Positions 63,541 through 64,000 of a DNA stretch of 64,000 nucleotides are shown piece by piece; positions within the stretch are counted from its first letter, which is position 1, and every line of letters starts with the position of its first letter. The position numbers and the translations under genes were made by a program. Origin of the DNA: Vagococcus vulneris (GTDB lineage Bacteria; Bacillota; Bacilli; Lactobacillales; Vagococcaceae); NCBI RefSeq assembly GCF_003950515.1, contig NZ_NGJS01000003.1, positions 1 to 64,000 on the forward strand, in the 5' to 3' direction. The notes below the pieces were generated by a model, which was not told where the DNA came from, searched no databases, and saw nothing but the letters and a program-made list of their open reading frames with translations.

Positions 63541-64000
<460 letters not shown>

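Overview
The window comes from a low-GC, Gram-positive chromosome of the order Lactobacillales. It most resembles the Enterococcaceae (Enterococcus/Vagococcus type): ctsR is followed directly by clpC without mcsAB, the comG operon runs into a ytxK-like methyltransferase and ackA, a 6S RNA gene lies next to rarA, pta is followed by tsaE and a GNAT gene, and GlpK is the HPr-phosphorylatable Firmicutes type. I see no IS element, prophage or CRISPR array. The content is core and metabolic rather than mobile.

Layout. 1-660: the end of an unidentified structured RNA with a terminator, an AT-rich gap, and tRNA-Arg(ACG). 698-3621: a three-gene operon of MtnK-like kinase, divergent MtnA-like isomerase and class II aldolase, which reads as a 5-deoxyribose/methylthioribose salvage route (DHAP shunt). 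3728-6713: ctsR-clpC with a CtsR operator. 6809-8673 (-): paired YibE/F membrane proteins. 8812-12059: pepF, vanZ-like and yebC. 12139-18321: the seven-gene comG competence pilus operon behind a ComX-like box, then methyltransferase and ackA. 18411-20755 (-): usp, a small membrane protein, 6S RNA and rarA. 20908-26402: oleate hydratase, a DyP peroxidase with a cre site in its promoter, a frameshifted TMEM175 gene and an ABC half-transporter.

26439-29981 (-): a MarR-controlled operon of two VOC dioxygenases, a flavoprotein and an MhqD-type esterase, with a near-perfect MhqR box. This is a quinone/electrophile stress locus. 30206-32573: ASCH, GNAT, an intact TMEM175 and small proteins. 32873-37860: DUF3013, prmA, rsmE, relA (behind its own promoter and an intrinsic terminator) and dtd. 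38328-42237: an Mga-like regulator, then glpK-glpF with a cre site. 42394-50168: an SH3b-amidase, an Asp T-box with aspS, a YitT protein, an S9 peptidase and an ammonium transporter. 50215-54597 (-): the polyamine operon potR-potA-potB-potC-potD, with a perfect 21-bp palindrome just after its -10. 54778-64000: YhdH-type reductase, AbgB-type M20 hydrolase, a CLC-F-like transporter, murB, exoA, a bitopic surface protein, a DEDDh exonuclease, GNAT, tsaE, and pta cut by the window edge.

The parts with the most potential novelty are regulatory: the relA leader terminator, operators at ohyA, mhq and pot, and the ComX-like box. There are also several gene-level oddities: the comGB start, the divergent MtnA-like isomerase, the TMEM175 frameshift and the unidentified left-edge RNA. 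I found no wholly new multi-gene system.
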